In this document: piece by piece, positions 17,223 to 27,075 of the stretch
Layout: each line of letters begins with the position of its first letter
Position numbering within the stretch: position 1 is the first letter of the stretch
Origin: Shinella lacus
Lineage (GTDB): Bacteria > Pseudomonadota > Alphaproteobacteria > Rhizobiales > Rhizobiaceae
DNA length: 64,000 nucleotides
Reading direction: 5' to 3'
NCBI RefSeq assembly: GCF_010994755.1
Contig: NZ_WHSB02000006.1
Location: 62,001-126,000, forward strand
Program-made: the position numbers and the translations under genes
The notes under the pieces: model-generated
The model's database searches: none
The model's input: only the letters and a program-made list of their open reading frames with translations
What the model was told of the DNA's origin: nothing

Positions 17223-18989
17223 TTAGCCGGCCACAGGAGCACCGAGCAGCAAACGAAGCTCCTCGCTTTCGCGAAAACACGCAACCTCGATCGGCTCCTG
17301 CTTGCCGGCCAGCAGCACGGGCGCGAAGTCGAAAACCTGCTCCGGGCCGGCCGCCATCAGGATCGCCTCCCGGGAGGCGACCATCGTGGCTTCCAGCCGC
17401 TTCGTCTGCGCCTCCAGGCGCGCCGCGACATTGCCGGTATCCCCGAGGAAGGGCATGCCCTCCAGGCCGCCCGTCCATTCCGTGCCCACGACCGCGACCC
17501 CGACATGCAGGCCGATGCCGACCCGCAACGGCTCGTTCAGCTCCTGCTGCAGATCCTCGTTCAGGGCATCGATGCCCTCCCACAGGCGCAGCGCCGCGCG
17601 AAACGCGTCGCGCGCCGCATCATGCGTCGGGCCGTCGGCGCCGAAGACGCTCATGACGCCATCGCCGGCAATGTTGGTGACATGGCCGCCGCTTTCCCGC
17701 ACGGCCGTGGAGACGGCCTTGATGTAGCGCTCGACGATGAAGAACGTGTCATAGGGCAGGCGGTCGTCGGCAAGCCGGGTGGATTGGCGCAGATCGACGA
17801 AAAGTGCGGCCACCTCGGTTTCCCGGCGGGCGGAGGCAACCTGTGCGAACGCTCCGCCTTTCGTCTGCGCCGCGGTGGCGGAATGCACCAGCGGCACGAC
17901 GGCGAGGTCGTGTTTGGGCCGGATCTGGCAGGCGAGCCGGATCGATGGCGGCGCCCCGATCCGCCGCAACAGGCGCTCTTCGTCGCCCGCCGCTGCCGGC
18001 AAGGCCTCGCCGCCGGCGACGATCTCGACGCGACAGGTCGAACACCGGCCGCGGCCGCCGCAGACGGAGGCATGCGGGATACCGCACCAGCGGCTCGCCT
18101 CCAGCACGCTGAAACCGACCGGGACGGAGACGGTGCGCGGGCCGGGATAGGTGATCTTGACCGAGCTGAACCGCGAGGAATGCCAGTCGCGCGCCAAACG
18201 CAGCACGAGGATGCTGCCGAGCAGCGCGAGGTAGCCGAGGGTAATCCGGTCGGCAATCGCATTGGCCTGCGCCGTCGCATCGGCGGCGGCCGAACCCGGG
18301 GCGTCGTATGCACCCGGCGACAGGTAGTCTATACCGAGGGCGGCAAGCTCGCGCATGTCCAGCCCGGCATTGACGAAGCCGAGGATCGCCAGCACAGGCA
18401 CCAGCGTCGCGAGCGACATCAGGACCGGAACATGGCGCGCATACCATTGTTTGGTTCGAAGCCAGGCCCGTACGCCAAGACAGCCGTGAATCCACACGGC
18501 AAGGATCAGCAGCAACTGCCGCGGCAGGCCAATCTGTGGGTTGGCGACCCACAGCGCATAGATGATCTTGTCGAAGCCGACCCGAGCGTCATAAACGCTT
18601 TTCAGATAGGCGATCGAACCGGCATGGGCGAAGAGAACGGCGGGTATCGCAAGGCCGAGAATCAGCTGCACCGCATCGACCGGCGGCAGCCGCAGATGCC
18701 GCCGTCGATAGAGCGCGCGCAAGCCGAGCGCGGCATGAATGCTCATCGAGCCGTAGAGCAGCACGCGCCCCGGCGCGCTCTGCCATGGGTCGAAAAGCAC
18801 CAGGCTCGCCATGTCCATGGCCTCGACGGAGCGGATGCCGAAGGCCTGGTTCACAAGATGCATCGTCGCATAGAGAAACAGGACCAGCCCGGTCCAAAGC
18901 CGAAGCCGGCGCAAAAACGCCCTTGAGGCCGCCGGCCGCCCATCGCTTTCGCCGCGAAACCCCTGCCGTGGCGCCCCCACGTCGCTCAA
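17223..18989 (-). CDS. cyaC: CyaC-like redox-regulated class III adenylate cyclase (6-TM diheme-type anchor, [2Fe-2S] domain)
   Basis: 588 aa, three modules. Residues about 30-265 form about six membrane helices with histidines in ATMHLVNQ (44), SMSIHAALG (85), LFAHAGS (122) and VWIHGCLG (168), matching the tetra-histidine signature of diheme succinate:quinone oxidoreductase anchors. Residues about 278-370 are a plant-type ferredoxin domain with Cys310, 316, 319 and 354 (CGGRGRCSTC). Residues about 392-580 are a class III cyclase with metal aspartates 399 (FVDLRQS) and 443 (AGDGVMSVFG). Sinorhizobium meliloti CyaC, with this architecture, makes cAMP and responds to quinone redox state. The start is probably TTG 18989 after GGCGGGG. 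Confidence 0.88.
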   Translation of the reverse strand: MSDVGAPRQGFRGESDGRPAASRAFLRRLRLWTGLVLFLYATMHLVNQAFGIRSVEAMDMASLVLFDPWQSAPGRVLLYGSMSIHAALGLRALYRRRHLRLPPVDAVQLILGLAIPAVLFAHAGSIAYLKSVYDARVGFDKIIYALWVANPQIGLPRQLLLILAVWIHGCLGVRAWLRTKQWYARHVPVLMSLATLVPVLAILGFVNAGLDMRELAALGIDYLSPGAYDAPGSAAADATAQANAIADRITLGYLALLGSILVLRLARDWHSSRFSSVKITYPGPRTVSVPVGFSVLEASRWCGIPHASVCGGRGRCSTCRVEIVAGGEALPAAAGDEERLLRRIGAPPSIRLACQIRPKHDLAVVPLVHSATAAQTKGGAFAQVASARRETEVAALFVDLRQSTRLADDRLPYDTFFIVERYIKAVSTAVRESGGHVTNIAGDGVMSVFGADGPTHDAARDAFRAALRLWEGIDALNEDLQQELNEPLRVGIGLHVGVAVVGTEWTGGLEGMPFLGDTGNVAARLEAQTKRLEATMVASREAILMAAGPEQVFDFAPVLLAGKQEPIEVACFRESEELRLLLGAPVAG

Positions 18990-19181
18990 GCAAAAGCCCC
19001 GCCAAATCTATCGGCAAACCACTGGCGCATGCACATCATTGACAACAACTCTCGGCGCAGATCCGCTCTTTCCTGAGTCAACTAGTGACTCGGCCCCCGA
19101 TTGCAACCGGAATCCGGCACCACTCCCCGCGAATGCTAACAGCATTCCGGCAATGAAGGGAAAATATACGGGAGAAGAGAT

Positions 19182-19255
19182 TGGCTGGGGAACCTGGATT
19201 CGAACCAAGATTAACGGAGTCAGAGTCCGTCGTTCTACCGTTGAACTATTCCCCA
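19182..19255 (-). tRNA. tRNA-Gln (anticodon CUG)
   Basis: 74 bases including an encoded CCA. The acceptor stem is tggggaa / ttcccca, the anticodon arm acgga-ctctgac-tccgt with anticodon CTG, and the T arm contains ggttcgaatcc. The discriminator base is G. All four arms fold. No integrase, attachment-site duplication or foreign DNA is seen next to it. Confidence 0.96.
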
Positions 19256-19292
19256 GCAACGGTTCCGGCTGGGCCGGCGCCTGTGAGGCGGG

Positions 19293-19320
19293 CTTATAAA
19301 CAAAAGGCGGGGAGATGCAA
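19293..19320 (-). promoter_or_regulatory. Probable sigma-70 promoter of tRNA-Gln
   Basis: On the minus strand TTGCAT, 16 bases, TATAAG, ending 37 bases before the tRNA 5' end. A T-rich stretch lies just upstream of the -35. Spacing and position suit a stable-RNA promoter. Confidence 0.45.
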
Positions 19321-19491
19321 ATGGTTTTTTTGGGAAAATCGTTGCTGGGCTTTTTCGGTCGCAGGTGTCGTCGGTCCGTCATAAAAAGAATTTGGCGAAC
19401 GGGCCGGGCGCTGGTAGTGTCGCGCCAACGAAGATCGAGAGAGCGCCTGCTTGCAGCTTTATGAGCTTTGCGCGGCGCCATAGGCAGCAAC

Positions 19492-21033
19492 GTGAACGAC
19501 CCCGACAGCGGCGTGAAGCCGTCCGTTTCCGGGGCGCGAGATGCGGAAGATACGGGGCGTCCGAAGCGGTCGCGCCGTCGCAAGGGAAAACAGAAGGGCG
19601 CAACAAGTCCCTCTGCCGTTTCCCTGTCCGCAGGCCAGGCGACCGGTTTGTCCGGATCGGCTGAGCGCCCCAAGGCCAATGAGGCCGGTGATTCCACGCG
19701 CAGGAACAAGCGCCGCCGACGCAGTAAAACTGCCGGCAGCGAAAACGTGCGCCCGCTTGCGCCCGTCGGCCAGCGGGAACTTCCCGATCAGGTCACGGCC
19801 GAAGGCCGCCGCAACCGCCGCAAGAATCGTGGCAAGAAGGCGCCGCGCGCCGTGCCGCTCGTTGCCGAAGCGGCCGTCGTGCAGCACCCGGCCGTCGAGC
19901 AGGCCAACGGAGAGCGGCCGGCCTTCCACATGCCGGAACCGCGGCGCGATTCGGCGGCCCACCGGCCGGCCGATCGCGACGTTTACGATGCGCCGCTTTA
20001 TGCGGCGCTCGACCTCGGCACCAACAATTGCCGCCTGCTCATCGCCCAGCCGACCCGGCCCGGCCAGTTCCGCGTCGTCGATGCCTTTTCGCGCATCGTG
20101 CGGCTTGGCGAGGGCCTGGCTGCGAGCGGACAGCTTTCCGACGAGGCGATGGATCGCTCCGTCGAGGCGCTGAAGATCTGCGCCGCGAAACTGAAGAACC
20201 GCAACATCCGCCGCGCGCGCCTCATCGCCACCGAGGCCTGCCGGGCGGCGGTGAACGGCGAAGCGTTCCTGGAGCGGGTGCTGGAAGAGACCGGCCTCGA
20301 CCTGGAGATCATCAACCGCGAGACGGAAGCGCGGCTGGCGGTGTCCGGCTGCTCCTCGCTCGTCGGGCGGGAGGCGAAGTCGGTCGTGCTGTTCGATATC
20401 GGCGGCGGGTCTTCCGAAATCGCGGTCATCCGCATCGGCGATAACCGCTCCAGCCGGCTTGCCAACCACATCACGCACTGGACCTCGCTGCCGGTCGGCG
20501 TCGTCACGCTTTCCGAACGTCATGGCGGGCGCGATGTGACGCCCGAGAGCTTTGCGGGCATGGTCTCGGAAGTCGAGGGCATGCTGGCGAATTTCGATTG
20601 CCCGGGCGATGTCGCGCGCGCGGCACCCGAGGATTTCCACCTCATCGGCACGTCTGGCACGGTCACGACGCTGGCCGGCGTGCATCTCGACCTGCCGCGA
20701 TACGATCGCCGCCGGGTGGATGGCGTCTGGCTGTCCGACGACGAAGTGACCGCCATGCAGGCGCGGCTGCTCTCCTGGGATTTTTCCGCCCGCGCCGCCA
20801 ATCCCTGTATCGGCCCGGACCGGGCGGATCTCGTGCTGGCGGGCTGCGCCATTCTGGAGGCGATCCGCAAGCGCTGGCCATCGCGCCGCATGCGCGTCGC
20901 CGACCGGGGCCTGCGCGAAGGCCTGCTCACCGACATGATGGCCGATGACGGCGTCTGGCGCCGCGGCCGCCACCGCCGCAACCATCGCGGCGGCCCCCGC
21001 AACCCGGCAAAGCCCGAAGGACAGGCGTCATGA
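19492..21033 (+). CDS. Ppx/GppA-family phosphatase with long basic N-terminal extension
   Basis: Exopolyphosphatase / guanosine pentaphosphatase family of the actin-like ATPase fold. The catalytic part starts near residue 165: [50 protein letters not shown]. Ahead of it is a disordered, strongly basic stretch of about 160 residues with three Arg/Lys clusters ([33 protein letters not shown]). The C-terminus is also Arg-rich ([12 protein letters not shown]). GTG 19492 is the preferred start; a TTG at 19468 is possible. It overlaps rlmE by four bases, a pairing common in rhizobia. The basic tails suggest binding to RNA or polyphosphate; this is inference. Confidence 0.87.
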   Translation: MNDPDSGVKPSVSGARDAEDTGRPKRSRRRKGKQKGATSPSAVSLSAGQATGLSGSAERPKANEAGDSTRRNKRRRRSKTAGSENVRPLAPVGQRELPDQVTAEGRRNRRKNRGKKAPRAVPLVAEAAVVQHPAVEQANGERPAFHMPEPRRDSAAHRPADRDVYDAPLYAALDLGTNNCRLLIAQPTRPGQFRVVDAFSRIVRLGEGLAASGQLSDEAMDRSVEALKICAAKLKNRNIRRARLIATEACRAAVNGEAFLERVLEETGLDLEIINRETEARLAVSGCSSLVGREAKSVVLFDIGGGSSEIAVIRIGDNRSSRLANHITHWTSLPVGVVTLSERHGGRDVTPESFAGMVSEVEGMLANFDCPGDVARAAPEDFHLIGTSGTVTTLAGVHLDLPRYDRRRVDGVWLSDDEVTAMQARLLSWDFSARAANPCIGPDRADLVLAGCAILEAIRKRWPSRRMRVADRGLREGLLTDMMADDGVWRRGRHRRNHRGGPRNPAKPEGQAS

Positions 21034-21746
21034 CCAAGCCCCCGATCGGCCGCAAGCTCGGCCAGAAGGTCAAGAAGGGCAAGCTCAAGGCGTCGTCCCG
21101 CCGCTGGATCGAGCGCCACATCAACGATCCCTATGTGCAGCGCGCCAAGCTGGAAGGCTATCGCGCGCGCGCGGCCTTCAAGCTGCTGGAGATCGACGAG
21201 AAGCACCATATCCTCGCCGGCGCCCGCCGCATCATCGACCTTGGTGCCGCACCCGGAAGCTGGTCGCAGATCGCCGCCAAGGTGACGGATTCTACCGATG
21301 CCGACCCGCGCGTCGCGGCGATCGACTTTCTGGAGATGGACCCGCTTCCGGGCGTGCGCATCCTTCAGATGGACTTTCTGGAGCCCGATGCGCCGGAAAA
21401 GCTTATCGAGGCGGTCGGCGGCACGCCGAACCTGGTGATCTCGGACATGGCGGCGCCGACGACCGGCCACCGCCAGACGGACCATATCCGCACCATGCAT
21501 CTCTGCGAAGTCGCCGCGCATTTCGCGATCGAGGTTCTGGCCGAGGGCGGGCATTTCCTGGCAAAGACCTTCCAGGGCGGTACGGAGCGCGAGCTGCTCA
21601 ACCTGCTGAAGCAGAACTTCAAGCAGGTCATCCATGTGAAGCCCGGCGCCTCGCGCACCGAATCGGTGGAGATGTTCCTGCTTGCCAAGGGGTTTAAGGG
21701 CCGCAAGGCAAGGGATGAGGCGGCGGCGACGGAAGAAGACGCCTGA
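21030..21746 (+). CDS. rlmE: RlmE (FtsJ/RrmJ), 23S rRNA 2'-O-ribose U2552 methyltransferase
   Basis: Methylates the ribose of U2552 in 23S rRNA during late 50S assembly, using SAM. 238 aa. The SAM motif is [15 protein letters not shown]. The catalytic K-D-K-E set is visible as [35 protein letters not shown] and [10 protein letters not shown]. The N-terminus is Lys-rich, as is usual in alphaproteobacteria. The ATG overlaps the ppx stop, and the downstream VOC gene starts on the last base of its stop codon region, so the three genes are co-transcribed. Confidence 0.95.
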   Translation: MTKPPIGRKLGQKVKKGKLKASSRRWIERHINDPYVQRAKLEGYRARAAFKLLEIDEKHHILAGARRIIDLGAAPGSWSQIAAKVTDSTDADPRVAAIDFLEMDPLPGVRILQMDFLEPDAPEKLIEAVGGTPNLVISDMAAPTTGHRQTDHIRTMHLCEVAAHFAIEVLAEGGHFLAKTFQGGTERELLNLLKQNFKQVIHVKPGASRTESVEMFLLAKGFKGRKARDEAAATEEDA

Positions 21747-22129
21747 TGCTGCTCTACACGACCGTCGGCACCAACGACCTGCAACGCGCCGGCCGCTTCT
21801 ATGACGCCATTCTGCCGCTCATCGGCTATAGCCGGCAGAAGGAGGGGGCGGACGAGATCGGCTATGCGGCGGACGAGGACGTGCGCGCCCGCTTCTGGGT
21901 GGTGGAGCCCTTCAACCGTGAACCTGCAACCTTCGGCAACGGCGTGACCATCGCGCTCGTCGCCCCGACCCGCGCGGCAGTCGATGCCTTCCATGCCGCA
22001 GCCCTTGCTCAGGGCGGCACCGATGAAGGCGCGCCGGGCCTGCGCCCGTTCCATGCGAATTTCTACGCGGCCTTCATCCGCGACCACGACGGCAACAAGC
22101 TTGCCGCCGTCTGCGAACAGCCGGCATAA
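21746..22129 (+). CDS. VOC-family (glyoxalase-like) protein
   Basis: 127-aa vicinal-oxygen-chelate fold protein. The opening TTVGTNDLQRAGRFYDAIL, a central FWVVEPFN and the closing FYAAFIRDHDGNKLAAVC give the two beta-alpha-beta-beta-beta modules. The final Glu ligand typical of glyoxalase I is replaced in NKLAAVC, so it is a generic VOC protein rather than GloA. It is translationally coupled to rlmE. Substrate unknown. Confidence 0.82.
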   Translation: MLLYTTVGTNDLQRAGRFYDAILPLIGYSRQKEGADEIGYAADEDVRARFWVVEPFNREPATFGNGVTIALVAPTRAAVDAFHAAALAQGGTDEGAPGLRPFHANFYAAFIRDHDGNKLAAVCEQPA

Positions 22130-22132
22130 ACC

Positions 22133-23536
22133 CTACTTCACCGCCGCCGTTTCTTCTGCCTCCAGCCGATGGCCGGAGACCGTGGCGCCGGCATTCTTGG
22201 CCATGGCGATGAAGGGGATGACGGCGGTGAGCGTGATCGCCGATATGACCATGAAGGCGATCTGGAAATCACGCAGCTCCAGCGCCGAGCCGGTGAGCGA
22301 GGTCTCGATCTCGAGGATCGCGCCGGCCACCGCGACGCCCATGGCAAGGCTGATCTGCTGAAGCACGGCGCTCATCGAGGTCGCCTTGCTGGCGTCCTCG
22401 TCCGGGATGTCGGCGAAGGAGAGCGCGTTCACGCTGGTGAAGAAGAAGGAGCGCGCAAAACCCGCGACGAGCAGCACCAGCGCCATGAACCAGAAGGGTG
22501 TCGCGGGCGTGAAGAGGCCGTTGACGAAGGTCAGCGCCGTGCCGCAGAGGCAGGCGATGATCAGGGTCGTGCGGAAACCGGCGAAAGTCAGCACGCGCTT
22601 GGCGAGGAACTTCGTGGTGAGCGCGCCGACCGCGCCGGTGAAGGTGACGAGGCCGGACTGGAAGGGCGACAGGCCGAAGCCGACCTGCAACATCAGCGGC
22701 ATGAGGAAAGGCACCGCGCCGACGGAGATGCGAAACAGCGTGCCGCCGACGGACGCCGCGCGAAACGCGCTGTCGCGGAAGAGTTTGAGGTCGAGCAACG
22801 GGGCGGGATGGCGCCGCGCATGGCGCACATAGAGCACGCCGCAGAGCAAGCCGACCAGGGTCGAGACGATGCCGATGATCGGCGGCAATGCCGGCAGGCT
22901 GACGACCGACAGGCCGAACATCGTGCCCGACGCGGCGACGGCGCTGAGGAAGAAGCCGAGCCAGTCGAGCGGCGGCGGGGCCGCGGCGCGGATTTCCGGC
23001 AGGTAGATGCCGGAGAGGATATAGCCGACGATGCCGACCGGCACGTTGATGAGAAAGATCCAGTGCCAGGAGAAATAGGTCGTGATGAAGCCACCGAGCG
23101 GCGGGCCGGCGAGCGGGCCGACGAGGGCCGGAATGGTGAGCAGCGCCATGGCCGAGACGAGCTCGGAGCGCGACGTGCTGCGCACCAGAACGAGGCGGGC
23201 AACCGGCGTCATCATCGCGCCGCCCATGCCCTGCAGGAAGCGGGAGACGACGAAGGCGACGAGGCTGTCGGCGACGGCACAGAGGATGGAGCCGCCGACG
23301 AAGACGAGGATCGCCAGGCGGAAGATGCGCTTGGCACCGAACCGGTCGGCCATCCAGCCGCTCAAGGGAATGAAGGTCGCGAGCGACACCATGTAGGAGG
23401 TGAGCGCGAGCTTGAGCGTGATCGGCCCCACCCCCAGGTCCGCGGCGATCGCCGGCAGCGACGTGGAGATGACGGTGGAGTCCATCTGCTCCATGAAGAG
23501 CGCGACGGCGAGGATGAGGGGGACGATACGGTTCAT
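22133..23536 (-). CDS. MFS transporter, DHA2 (EmrB/QacA-type) drug:H+ antiporter family
   Basis: 467 aa from ATG 23536 (MNRIVPLILAVALFMEQMD), with about 13-14 hydrophobic helices. Family motifs are MDSTVISTSLPAIAADLG in TM1, GWMADRFGAKRIFR in loop 2-3 (motif A) and a PxxGPPLGG antiporter motif C at LVGPLAGPPLGGFI. In-frame codons extend to 23710, but that part is polar, Arg-rich and without a ribosome site. It is convergent with the VOC gene and divergent from the metallohydrolase. Likely an exporter; the substrate is not predictable. Confidence 0.9.
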   Translation of the reverse strand: MNRIVPLILAVALFMEQMDSTVISTSLPAIAADLGVGPITLKLALTSYMVSLATFIPLSGWMADRFGAKRIFRLAILVFVGGSILCAVADSLVAFVVSRFLQGMGGAMMTPVARLVLVRSTSRSELVSAMALLTIPALVGPLAGPPLGGFITTYFSWHWIFLINVPVGIVGYILSGIYLPEIRAAAPPPLDWLGFFLSAVAASGTMFGLSVVSLPALPPIIGIVSTLVGLLCGVLYVRHARRHPAPLLDLKLFRDSAFRAASVGGTLFRISVGAVPFLMPLMLQVGFGLSPFQSGLVTFTGAVGALTTKFLAKRVLTFAGFRTTLIIACLCGTALTFVNGLFTPATPFWFMALVLLVAGFARSFFFTSVNALSFADIPDEDASKATSMSAVLQQISLAMGVAVAGAILEIETSLTGSALELRDFQIAFMVISAITLTAVIPFIAMAKNAGATVSGHRLEAEETAAVK

Positions 23537-23753
23537 CAGGCAATCGGGTTCGAGGCCCTCGTGCAGGCCCGTCCGTCTTCTGCGCCCCTTGTTGCCGTCT
23601 GTCAAATCGCTCGCTTCACAAGGCCGTGATGGGGCGTGCCCGGATCGTGACAGCGCCCTAGATGGACGCATGTCATCTTCATGCCGATGCCGTGCCCTAC
23701 AACCGGCCATGCAGATTTTTCACGAACAGCTTTTCACAAAAAGAGGACGCTCC

Positions 23754-24749
23754 ATGGGAGACACTTCGACAATTTCGCGCCGCTCCTTGTTTCTGGCCGC
23801 CGGCGTCAGCACATTGGCTGCACCGCTGCTGCTCAACCGTGCAACAGCCTTCGCCCAATCCGACACGGACGCCACCGACATGAGAGTAAGCCCCCTCGAA
23901 ACACGCAGCTTCAAGCTCGGCAGCTTCCGCGTGCTCGTCGTGCGCGACGGCATGCGCCCCTCCGGCGCGCCGAACGAAACCTTCGGCATCAACCAGTCGG
24001 CCGATGCCGTGGGCGCGCTGCTGGCGGAGAACTTCCTGCCGGCCGACCGCTTCGTCAACAGCTTCGCGCCGACGCTGGTCGATACCGGCAGCGAAGTCGT
24101 GCTGTTCGATACGGGCATGGGCGAGGGCGGCCGGGAGGCCGGCATGGGGCGCCTGCTCGAAGGCTTGAAATATGCCGGCTACACGCCGGACCAGGTTTCC
24201 GTGGTGGTGATCACCCACATGCATGGCGACCATATTGGCGGGCTGATGGAGGACGGCAAGCCGGCCTTCCCGAATGCGCGCTATGTCGCCGGTCGCACGG
24301 AATATGATTTCTGGGTCAATCCCGAGCGCATGGGCACGCCGGCCGAGCAGGGCCACCAGGGCGTGCTCGCCAAGGTGCAGCCGCTCGCCGAAAAGCTCAC
24401 CTTCATCGAGGATGGCGGCGCGGTCGTGCCCGGCATCACAGGCCTCGATGCCTTCGGCCATTCGCCTGGCCACATGATCTTCCGCGTCGAATCGGAGGGC
24501 AGGGCGATCATCCTGACGGCCGACACGGCGAACCACTACGTGCTGTCGCTCCAGCGGCCGGACTGGGAAGTGCGTTTCGACATGGACAAGGCGCAGGCGG
24601 CGGCCACCCGCAAGAAGGTGTTCGACATGATCGCAACCGACAAGCTCGCCTTCATCGGCTACCACATGCCGTTCCCGGCAGCCGGTTTCGTCGAGAAGGC
24701 CGGCGAGGGCTACCGCTTCGTGCCTGTCAGCTACCAGTTCGATATCTGA
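23754..24749 (+). CDS. Exported metallo-beta-lactamase-fold hydrolase
   Basis: 331 aa from ATG 23754, preceded by AAGAGGA. The N-terminus SRRSLFLAAGVSTLAAPLLL is a Tat-like twin-arginine signal, cleaved near TAFAQ. The MBL zinc motif is THMHGDHIGG, with further ligands in GHSPGHMIF and the aspartate of LTADTANH and His in GYHMPFP. The layout resembles quorum-quenching lactonase and alkylsulfatase-like MBL proteins, but no feature singles out one reaction. It is divergent from the MFS exporter gene; functional linkage is possible only by position. Confidence 0.88.
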   Translation: MGDTSTISRRSLFLAAGVSTLAAPLLLNRATAFAQSDTDATDMRVSPLETRSFKLGSFRVLVVRDGMRPSGAPNETFGINQSADAVGALLAENFLPADRFVNSFAPTLVDTGSEVVLFDTGMGEGGREAGMGRLLEGLKYAGYTPDQVSVVVITHMHGDHIGGLMEDGKPAFPNARYVAGRTEYDFWVNPERMGTPAEQGHQGVLAKVQPLAEKLTFIEDGGAVVPGITGLDAFGHSPGHMIFRVESEGRAIILTADTANHYVLSLQRPDWEVRFDMDKAQAAATRKKVFDMIATDKLAFIGYHMPFPAAGFVEKAGEGYRFVPVSYQFDI

Positions 24750-24758
24750 TTTATTCTC

Positions 24759-24802
24759 GCAATTCCGAACGCAAAACCGCTTCACACTTTTGCTGGAATT
24801 GC
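24759..24802. repeat. Palindromic repeat copy C (inverted orientation)
   Basis: gcaattccgaacgcaaaaccgcttcacacttttgctggaattgc; its reverse complement aligns with copies A, B and D. It lies directly after the metallohydrolase stop. Confidence 0.75.
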
Positions 24803-24814
24803 TTTTGAGTCAAA

Positions 24815-24842
24815 ACGGCCCGCCTCATCATGGGCGGGCCGT
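24815..24842 (-). terminator. Rho-independent terminator of the DUF1476 gene
   Basis: acggcccgcc / ggcgggccgt, a 10-bp stem with an 8-base loop, followed in the minus direction by TTTTGACTC. It lies 17 bases beyond the stop of the zeta-subunit gene. Confidence 0.75.
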
Positions 24843-24859
24843 CTCGTCAAAAAAACCGG

Positions 24860-25171
24860 TCAGTAGCCGCCGCGCATCTCGCGGGCTACATCCTTCAGCA
24901 TCACGACCATGCGGTCGCGCAATTCTTCGTCGGGACAGTTGACGCCCGCCGAGCGCAAGTCTGCGCGAATACGGTTGAAGGCGCCGTCGGGTGCTGCGAC
25001 ATCGGCCACGGCCAGTTCGCGGGCATATTGCTCACCATCGGGACGGCGCATGGTATTGGCGGCCCAAAGGCCGATGAGAGCATTGCGGCGGGCCTGAGCC
25101 TTGAACTGAAATTCCTGCTGGTAGGCGAATTCGTCTTCGAGTGCGCGTGCTCTCTTCTTCAGTGCAGACAT
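24860..25171 (-). CDS. DUF1476 protein, F1FO-ATPase inhibitor subunit zeta
   Basis: 103 aa from ATG 25171 with GGGGAA upstream. MSALKKRARALEDEFAYQQE then FQFKAQARRNALIGLWAA matches the alphaproteobacterial zeta subunit, which binds F1 through its N-terminal helix and blocks ATP hydrolysis, as shown for Paracoccus denitrificans. The rest is helical (ARELAVADVAAPDGAFNRI, DEELRDRMVVMLKDVAREM). In non-Paracoccus rhizobia the inhibitory strength of zeta is reported as weaker, so the physiological effect here is uncertain. Single-gene unit with its own terminator. Confidence 0.88.
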   Translation of the reverse strand: MSALKKRARALEDEFAYQQEFQFKAQARRNALIGLWAANTMRRPDGEQYARELAVADVAAPDGAFNRIRADLRSAGVNCPDEELRDRMVVMLKDVAREMRGGY

Positions 25172-25453
25172 TGTTATTCCCCGTTTTCTCTGGTTGTTTC
25201 TTGCTGTTGGCCTTTCTGTCCTGGCCACGAAAACGGTTATACATGCGAAGATTTAAAAGAACGCCAGCAGGCACGGCTAAAAAATCGTCAACGCGGCAAT
25301 GCGGGCCACGGGGCCGCTTTTGCTATTCCCAACCCGTCATGAACGTGTTACCAGCCCTCGCCAACTTCCAAGAATTTCTTGCAAGCGACCGAGGCGGACA
25401 ACTCCCAATGTTCCCCTTGGTGCGTAAGCTTTACCCTTAAAGGAACTTGGCCC

Positions 25454-26950
25454 ATGGCGCGCATCATAGAAACCGCAACCGGTCTCGAAGCTCTCACTTT
25501 CGACGACGTTCTCCTGCAGCCCGGTCACTCCGAGGTCATGCCGGGCCAGACGAACATCGCGACCCGCATCGCCCACGATTTCGAGCTCAACCTGCCGATC
25601 CTCTCTTCCGCGATGGATACCGTGACGGAAAGCCGTCTCGCCATCGCCATGGCGCAGGCCGGCGGCCTCGGCGTCATCCACCGCAATCTGACGCCCGCCG
25701 AACAGGCCGAGGAAGTTCGCCAGGTCAAGAAGTTCGAAAGCGGCATGGTCGTCAATCCGGTGACGATCGGCCCCGACGCCACGCTCGCCGACGCGCTGTC
25801 GCTGATGAAGGCGCATGGCATTTCCGGCATCCCGGTCGTCGAAAACGGCGGCAACGGCAAGGCCGGCCGCCTCGTCGGCATCCTGACCAACCGCGACGTG
25901 CGCTTCGCCTCCGATCCGAACCAGAAGATCTACGAACTGATGACCCGTGAGAACCTCATCACGGTGAAGGAAAGCGTCGACCAGCAGGAGGCAAAACGCC
26001 TGCTGCACTCGCACCGCATCGAGAAGCTGCTGGTCGTCGACGGCGACGGCCGCTGCGTCGGCCTCATCACGGTCAAGGACATCGAGAAGTCGCAGCTCAA
26101 CCCCAATGCCTCGAAGGATGCGCAGGGTCGCCTGCGCGCCGCCGCCGCCATCTCCGTCGGCGACGATGGTTTCGAGCGCGCCGAGCGCCTCATCGATGCC
26201 GGCGTCGACCTCATCGTGGTGGACACCGCGCACGGCCATTCGCAGCGCGTCCTCGACGCCGTCGGCCGCGTGAAGAAACTGTCGAACTCGGTGCGCATCA
26301 TGGCCGGCAACGTCGCGACGTCGAGCGGCACCAAGGCGCTGATCGATGCCGGCGCCGACGCCGTCAAGGTCGGCATCGGCCCGGGCTCGATCTGCACAAC
26401 CCGCATCGTCGCCGGCGTCGGCGTGCCGCAGCTCGCCGCCATCATGGCCTCGGTCGAGGCGGCACATGCCCAGGACATTCCGGTCATCGCCGACGGCGGC
26501 ATCAAGTTCTCCGGCGACCTCGCGAAGGCGATCGCCGCCGGCTCCTCGGCCGTCATGATCGGCTCGCTGCTCGCCGGTACGGATGAAAGCCCGGGCGAAG
26601 TGTTCCTCTACCAGGGCCGTTCCTTCAAGGCCTATCGCGGCATGGGCTCCGTCGGCGCCATGGCGCGCGGCTCGGCAGACCGCTACTTCCAGGCGGAAGT
26701 GCGCGACACGCTGAAGCTGGTGCCGGAAGGCATCGAAGGCCAGGTGCCTTACAAGGGCCCGGTCTCGGGCGTGCTGCACCAGCTCGCCGGCGGCCTCAAG
26801 GCCTCGATGGGCTATGTCGGCGGCCACGACATCAAGGACTACCAGGAGAAGGCGACCTTCGTGCGCATCTCCGGCGCGGGCCTTCGTGAAAGCCACGCTC
26901 ATGACGTGACGATCACCCGCGAAAGCCCGAATTATCCAGGCGCCGTCTGA
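25454..26950 (+). CDS. guaB: GuaB, inosine-5'-monophosphate dehydrogenase
   Basis: Oxidises IMP to XMP with NAD+, the committed step to GMP. 498 aa from ATG 25454 ([20 protein letters not shown]) with AAAGGAA upstream. The (beta/alpha)8 barrel is interrupted at about residues 95-215 by two CBS domains ([38 protein letters not shown]) that bind regulatory nucleotides. The catalytic loop is [15 protein letters not shown] with the nucleophilic Cys, and the IMP site is [12 protein letters not shown]. The flap is near [16 protein letters not shown] clear terminator follows. Confidence 0.97.
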   Translation: MARIIETATGLEALTFDDVLLQPGHSEVMPGQTNIATRIAHDFELNLPILSSAMDTVTESRLAIAMAQAGGLGVIHRNLTPAEQAEEVRQVKKFESGMVVNPVTIGPDATLADALSLMKAHGISGIPVVENGGNGKAGRLVGILTNRDVRFASDPNQKIYELMTRENLITVKESVDQQEAKRLLHSHRIEKLLVVDGDGRCVGLITVKDIEKSQLNPNASKDAQGRLRAAAAISVGDDGFERAERLIDAGVDLIVVDTAHGHSQRVLDAVGRVKKLSNSVRIMAGNVATSSGTKALIDAGADAVKVGIGPGSICTTRIVAGVGVPQLAAIMASVEAAHAQDIPVIADGGIKFSGDLAKAIAAGSSAVMIGSLLAGTDESPGEVFLYQGRSFKAYRGMGSVGAMARGSADRYFQAEVRDTLKLVPEGIEGQVPYKGPVSGVLHQLAGGLKASMGYVGGHDIKDYQEKATFVRISGAGLRESHAHDVTITRESPNYPGAV

Positions 26951-26977
26951 TTGTTCGGCATCTGCTCATAAGCCTGA

Positions 26978-27002
26978 AAATGCCCGGCCTTGCCGGGCAT
27001 TT
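26978..27002 (+). terminator. Rho-independent terminator after guaB
   Basis: aaatgcccggc / gccgggcattt, 11-bp perfect stem with a 3-base loop, 27 bases after the guaB stop, with ttcc following. Confidence 0.8.
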
Positions 27003-27075
27003 CCGTCTTCACGGACTTGTGATTCCTGCTAGGATCGGGCACCGGCAATCTCGCCGGCTTCATCTGGGGGACATC

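Noticed and set aside
19182..19255. tRNA-Gln as an integration site of a genomic island
   Set aside because: No integrase, no repeated 3' tRNA end, and both flanks hold core-type genes.
19008..19709. 233-codon minus frame spanning the tRNA
   Set aside because: It runs through the whole tRNA-Gln gene and into the 5' end of the ppx gene; not a protein gene.
22169..23629. 486-codon frame opposite the MFS transporter
   Set aside because: Gly/Asp/Glu/Arg-rich low-complexity product, exactly complementary to membrane-helix codons; a shadow.
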